Positions 37,333 through 40,771 of a stretch of 40,771 nucleotides of DNA are shown here, piece by piece; position 1 is the stretch's first letter; each line of letters begins with the position of its first letter. Origin of the DNA: Microvirga brassicacearum (GTDB taxonomy: Bacteria; Pseudomonadota; Alphaproteobacteria; Rhizobiales; Beijerinckiaceae); assembly GCF_008757455.1 (NCBI RefSeq), contig NZ_VCMV01000024.1, positions 1 to 40,771 on the forward strand. Direction: 5' to 3'. A program made the translations under genes and the position numbers. The notes beneath the pieces were generated by a model, which ran no database searches, was not told where the DNA came from, and saw only the letters and a list, made by a program, of their open reading frames with translations.

Positions 37333-39474
37333 ATGAGATTCAAACCGCAGAACTACAAGGCTGTTTTCATCATGCTCGTCGCGATCGCCGGGCTGGTGGC
37401 TTGCCTCGTGTTCACGGTAGCGCGCCTGCTCTATGTGGAGGCGGATCTCAAGAGCGAGGATAACCAGACCAATCTGTGGCAGATCACGCAGGCCCAGTTC
37501 GAGGCGACTCTGGTCTCGGAGAGCTTGGCACGGACGGCCGCGAACGACACCTTCACGACTCCGGAGCAGGAGCCGAATTTCCGTTTTGCGATCCTGATCA
37601 GCCGGCTGGCAGTCCTCCTCGAGGGACCGCATGCCGAGTTGATCGAGCGCATCGGCATGATGGGCAGTCTCAAGCAGCATTACCTCCAGATCACGTTGGC
37701 GGAACCGCTGCTGGAACTGCCGCTCGATCCGCAAGCTGCCCTGCAATTGCGCGCCCAAACCCGCGAACTCGCCTACGAACTCCGGGACATCGCCAACAAG
37801 GTCCTGCTCATGTCGCGGGAACACGGCGCCAGGACGCGCTCGATGTATTTGCGCGCAGTGTTCGAAAGCCTCGCATTCATCGTCGGAATCGTCATCACCG
37901 CCTCCTTTCTTCTCCTGCGTTTGTTCAAGGGCATGCAGGAGGCCAACCAGGCGAGGCGGCTGCTTCGACAGGAGCAGGAACTATCGGACCTGGTCATCAA
38001 CAACATCAGCAACCAGGGGATCGTCATTTTTGATGACCGCCTGAATTGCCTGCTCTGGAACCCCGGCATGGAAGAGCTCCTCGGTGTGCGGCCGGACAAC
38101 ACCGTCGGCCAAAACCTCCAGACCCTTGATCCGCTTTTTGCCCATCCGGGGATCGTGTCGGCGCTGACGCAGGCCGTCGCGGGCACGAGCTCGATCCGCG
38201 AATACGAGGCGATCGCGGACGGTCAGGAGAAATGCCTCGAAGTAAGCTGCTTTCCGCTGACGCTGGCCGAACGACAGCTCGGCATCGCCTTCGTGCGCGA
38301 TGTGACCGAACAATGGCAGGCGCGCAAACAAGCTGAGCGCCAGACCGTCGATCTGGAAATGAAGGTCCTGCAGCGGACCGCAGCCTTGCAGCAGGCGGAG
38401 CAGCGATTGATCGCCGCCGTCGAGGCGGCGCCGGATGGTTTCGCGGCATTCGACGCTCAGGGCGAGCTTCTCTTCGCCAACGAGCGGATCCGCGCCGCCG
38501 AGCCCGTCACGGTGTGGTGTGCCGAGGACATGAACCTGTGCGCGTTCCTGCGGTGCTTTGCCATCTGCGAAGGCGCCGACGAACGGCTCGTATCGGATGA
38601 GGTTCCGAACGACGAGATCGAACTCGATCTGCTGGTCAAGAGGGATGTGTGGGCGCGCCTCTCCGTCACGCAGGCCAAAGGCGGCATTATCTTTGTGCGC
38701 CTAGTCGATATCTCGGCCTACAAACACGCGGCGCGAGCATTGCAATCGGCGCTCGATCGGGAACGCGAGACGACGGGCGCCTATCGCAGCTTCGTCTCCA
38801 TGGTGTCGCACCAGTTCCGCACGCCGCTGGCCATTCTCGATTCCAGCGCCCAGCGCATCCTGCGACGCGGTCAGGACGCCAGTCATGATGAACTCGTGGT
38901 GCGCGTCCAGAAGATCCGAAGCGCCACCAGCAGGCTCACCCGTCTCGTGGACAGCGTGCTGAACGCGGCAAAACTCGATGCCGGCCGGATCGAACTCAAT
39001 CCCGCCTCTTGCGATCTCAATGAACTCGTGCGGGACATCTGCGAGAGACAGCGTGAAGTCAGCTCCCACGCGGACATCCGCATCGACGCGCCCGACCTGC
39101 CGATCAATGTGCATTGCGACAGCATCCTGATCGAGCAGGTGGTCGTGAACCTGCTGTCCAACGCGGTGAAATATTCGGGCGAAACGCCGCTTGTGGAGGT
39201 GAAGGTGTGGATCGATGGTTCGAGGGCCTATTGTTCGATCCGCGATTGGGGCCTCGGCATCCCCTCGGACGAGGTCGGCAAAATTTTCGATCGCTTCTAT
39301 CGGGCCCGCACGGCGACCGGCATCGCCGGCACCGGCATCGGTTTGAATTTCGCGCAGAAGATCATGCACCTCCATGGCGGCGAGATTAACGTCGAAAGCT
39401 ATGAGGCGGGCGGATCCATCTTCACCTTCGACCTTCCGGTTTCCAACGCCGATCAAGCGCAGCAGGCGGCATAA
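37333..39474 (+). CDS. Hybrid-sensor-type histidine kinase with two PAS regions
   Basis: The 713-residue inner-membrane kinase has membrane helices at about 11-33 and 176-198 that bracket a 140-residue periplasmic sensor. A PAS domain follows at about 217-328 (ISNQGIVIFDDRLNCLLWNPGMEELLG), then a coiled-coil linker, then a second PAS-like region at about 362-462 with four closely spaced cysteines (396, 403, 408, 412). HisKA has the phospho-acceptor His493 in SMVSHQFRTPLA, and HATPase_c has VVNLLSNAVKYSG, DWGLGIP and GTGIGLNFAQKIM. No receiver domain is attached. It lies two bases after the exported protein and 15 before its likely regulator. The input signal is not known; the cysteines suggest redox or metal. 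Confidence 0.9.
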   Translation: MRFKPQNYKAVFIMLVAIAGLVACLVFTVARLLYVEADLKSEDNQTNLWQITQAQFEATLVSESLARTAANDTFTTPEQEPNFRFAILISRLAVLLEGPHAELIERIGMMGSLKQHYLQITLAEPLLELPLDPQAALQLRAQTRELAYELRDIANKVLLMSREHGARTRSMYLRAVFESLAFIVGIVITASFLLLRLFKGMQEANQARRLLRQEQELSDLVINNISNQGIVIFDDRLNCLLWNPGMEELLGVRPDNTVGQNLQTLDPLFAHPGIVSALTQAVAGTSSIREYEAIADGQEKCLEVSCFPLTLAERQLGIAFVRDVTEQWQARKQAERQTVDLEMKVLQRTAALQQAEQRLIAAVEAAPDGFAAFDAQGELLFANERIRAAEPVTVWCAEDMNLCAFLRCFAICEGADERLVSDEVPNDEIELDLLVKRDVWARLSVTQAKGGIIFVRLVDISAYKHAARALQSALDRERETTGAYRSFVSMVSHQFRTPLAILDSSAQRILRRGQDASHDELVVRVQKIRSATSRLTRLVDSVLNAAKLDAGRIELNPASCDLNELVRDICERQREVSSHADIRIDAPDLPINVHCDSILIEQVVVNLLSNAVKYSGETPLVEVKVWIDGSRAYCSIRDWGLGIPSDEVGKIFDRFYRARTATGIAGTGIGLNFAQKIMHLHGGEINVESYEAGGSIFTFDLPVSNADQAQQAA

Positions 39475-39489
39475 AGGGGCTTGCCAGAG

Positions 39490-40533
39490 ATGAATGACCA
39501 ACCGACGATTTTGTGCATCGAGGATGAGGACGATCTTCGAAACGACATTGCCGAAGAGCTGGCTGCCGCCGATTACAACGTGCTTCAGGCGGCAGACGGC
39601 AAGGAAGCACTCGCCATGCTCTCCGAGCACCGGCCCGATCTCGTGCTGTGCGACATCACCATGCCGGGCCTCGGCGGCTATGATGTCCTCAAGGCGATGC
39701 GTGAAAAGAGCGACCTCGGGGATGTGCCGTTCATCTTTCTGACGGCGCTTGCCGACCGGAACGATGTGCTGGTCGGCAAGCAGGCCGGCGCCGACGACTA
39801 CCTCGTGAAGCCGATCGACTACGAGATCCTGCTTGCGACGATCGCGGCGCGCCTCAATCAGGTCGCGCGCGTGCAGACGGGAGCCGTGGAGCGCGCCGAA
39901 GAGGCCTGGCAAGAGGTCCTGAGTTCCGCGCGCGGACGCACCGTGGAAGCGCTCTACAAGGCGACCTTCGCGTTCGATCGATTTCTCGTGGGCGTCGCGG
40001 TCGTCGACGAGGCCGGGACCGTCCGCCTCATGAACAAGGAAGCCGAGCGGATCCTCGGACAGGATGACGGGATCAGCGTGGTCTCCGGCATCCTGAAGGG
40101 GACGGCGCCGAAGCAGAACGCCAAGCTGCATGAGGGGTTGAAAAAAGCCTTCGAGGAAGAATTGCTCGACGAGATCGTGTCGTTTCCGCGCCAGTCGGGC
40201 GGACGGCCCTATCTCGTCCTCATTCCCGGCCAACGCTTTTCGGCCGATGAAAAGCCCGAAGCGGTCGTGCTCCTGCTCATCGATACGGAGCAGCGCGCCA
40301 AGGTTTCGGGCGACACGCTGGTGCGCCTCTACAACCTCACCCCGTCCGAGACCCGCGTCGCGTTGATGCTGATCGACGGAAAGCGGCTCGACCAGATCGC
40401 CGAGGAAAGCGACATCGCCCAGACTACGGTGGTGTTCCACCTCAAGAACCTGTTTCGCAAGACGGACACCAACCGCCAGGCGGACCTGATTCGAGTGCTG
40501 CTCTCGGTGCCCTTGCGATCGGCGGCAGCGTGA
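39490..40533 (+). CDS. Response regulator: REC, PAS-like, LuxR-type HTH
   Basis: The 347-residue product has a receiver domain with phospho-acceptor Asp55 (LVLCDITMPG), acidic pocket EDED at 11-14, Thr85 and Lys107 (YLVKPID). A PAS-like middle follows at about 160-270 (GVAVVDEAGTVRLMNKEAERILG), and a LuxR/FixJ HTH closes the protein at about 280-340 (LTPSETRVALMLIDGKRLDQIAEESDIAQTT). The ATG at 39490 is preferred over a TTG at 39481. Most LuxR-type regulators have no PAS domain between receiver and HTH. It is the likely partner of the kinase upstream; its targets are unknown. Confidence 0.9.
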   Translation: MNDQPTILCIEDEDDLRNDIAEELAAADYNVLQAADGKEALAMLSEHRPDLVLCDITMPGLGGYDVLKAMREKSDLGDVPFIFLTALADRNDVLVGKQAGADDYLVKPIDYEILLATIAARLNQVARVQTGAVERAEEAWQEVLSSARGRTVEALYKATFAFDRFLVGVAVVDEAGTVRLMNKEAERILGQDDGISVVSGILKGTAPKQNAKLHEGLKKAFEEELLDEIVSFPRQSGGRPYLVLIPGQRFSADEKPEAVVLLLIDTEQRAKVSGDTLVRLYNLTPSETRVALMLIDGKRLDQIAEESDIAQTTVVFHLKNLFRKTDTNRQADLIRVLLSVPLRSAAA

Positions 40534-40549
40534 GAGGCTGATCGCAAGG
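40511..40549. repeat. Inverted repeat spanning the response-regulator stop codon
   Basis: Perfect ten-base arms CCTTGCGATC (40511-40520) and GATCGCAAGG (40540-40549) flank a 19-base loop that contains the TGA stop at 40531-40533. It could end transcription or bind a factor; there is no T run. Confidence 0.5.
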
Positions 40550-40562
40550 CCTGTCGCGAAGC

Positions 40563-40771
40563 CTTGTCCTGAGGAAGCGCGGAGCGCTGCTCGAAGGACG
40601 AGGCGTCTCCAGTGGTCACTGGGTGATCCTTCGAGACGCCGCTTTGCGGCTCCTCAGGATGAGGTGGAGTGGAACTCAGCCTTGTGTTCAAACGCGGTTC
40701 CGCACCCGAAGCCTAAGCCTCATGCTGAGGAAGGCCGAAGGCCTGTCTCGAAGCACGAGGCGTCTCCAGAG
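40563..40771. repeat. Cluster of intergenic palindromic repeats, running off the right edge
   Basis: Three units are visible: 40563-40613, an inverted one at 40625-40662, and 40719-40771. The first and third share CTCGAAGxACGAGGCGTCT followed by CCAG. The middle one is ATCCTTCGAGACGCCGC...CTCCTCAGGATGAGG and folds on itself. This is a repeat type common between genes in rhizobia. Confidence 0.75.

Noticed and set aside
40329..40691. Minus-strand frame of 120 codons at the right end
   Set aside because: Half is antisense to the regulator gene and half is translated repeat (HPEEPQSGVSKD type), a common false gene in rhizobia.

Overview
The window looks like a chromosomal segment from a high-G+C alphaproteobacterium of the order Hyphomicrobiales (Rhizobiales). 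The grounds are the plsX-fabH-ihfA-MerR gene order next to bamE, a UQCC-type chaperone and a YceD gene; the glyA-nrdR-ribD-ribE-ribH-nusB-thiL block; a K+-independent proton pyrophosphatase; a BA14K protein; and rhizobial-type palindromic intergenic repeats. No phage, insertion sequence, plasmid function or CRISPR array was seen. I cannot name the genus.

Layout. 1-616: the N-terminal half of an exported Pro/Arg/Glu-rich protein, cut by the left edge. 793-5073: recO convergent with a very large RTX protein predicted to carry 14 propeller-type repeats. 5331-7574: parC. 7739-12854, minus strand: bpt, then a probable operon read hemB - lipobox-tagged LivH-like permease - threonine ammonia-lyase - RDD membrane protein. 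13041-15015: a 3-hydroxyisobutyryl-CoA hydrolase coupled to a small membrane protein, then a small exported protein. 15090-18155: a methyltransferase, an L,D-transpeptidase and a decayed ADYC-domain gene. 18344-27540: serine hydroxymethyltransferase, the NrdR repressor, riboflavin biosynthesis, NusB, ThiL, an MFS transporter and HppA, closed by a strong terminator. 27678-32543: BamE facing away from a chaperone/YceD/fatty-acid and phospholipid-initiation/IHF block that ends in tRNA-Pro(GGG). 32855-36503: a GFA protein, a DUF4142 protein with a candidate EcfG promoter, PxpBC and a BA14K protein. 36824-40533: a tight three-gene cassette of an exported molybdopterin-fold protein, a double-PAS histidine kinase and a REC-PAS-LuxR regulator, followed by clustered palindromic repeats.

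Most of the window is housekeeping. The parts that deserve attention are the RTX double-propeller protein, the lipobox-permease fusion, the ADYC gene remnant, and the last cassette. In that cassette the exported protein has no cysteine that could bind molybdenum, while the kinase has a four-cysteine cluster in its second PAS region. Together they suggest an envelope or redox sensing system of unknown input. Start codons were chosen by ribosome-binding-site spacing where this could be judged, and several differ from the longest open frame.
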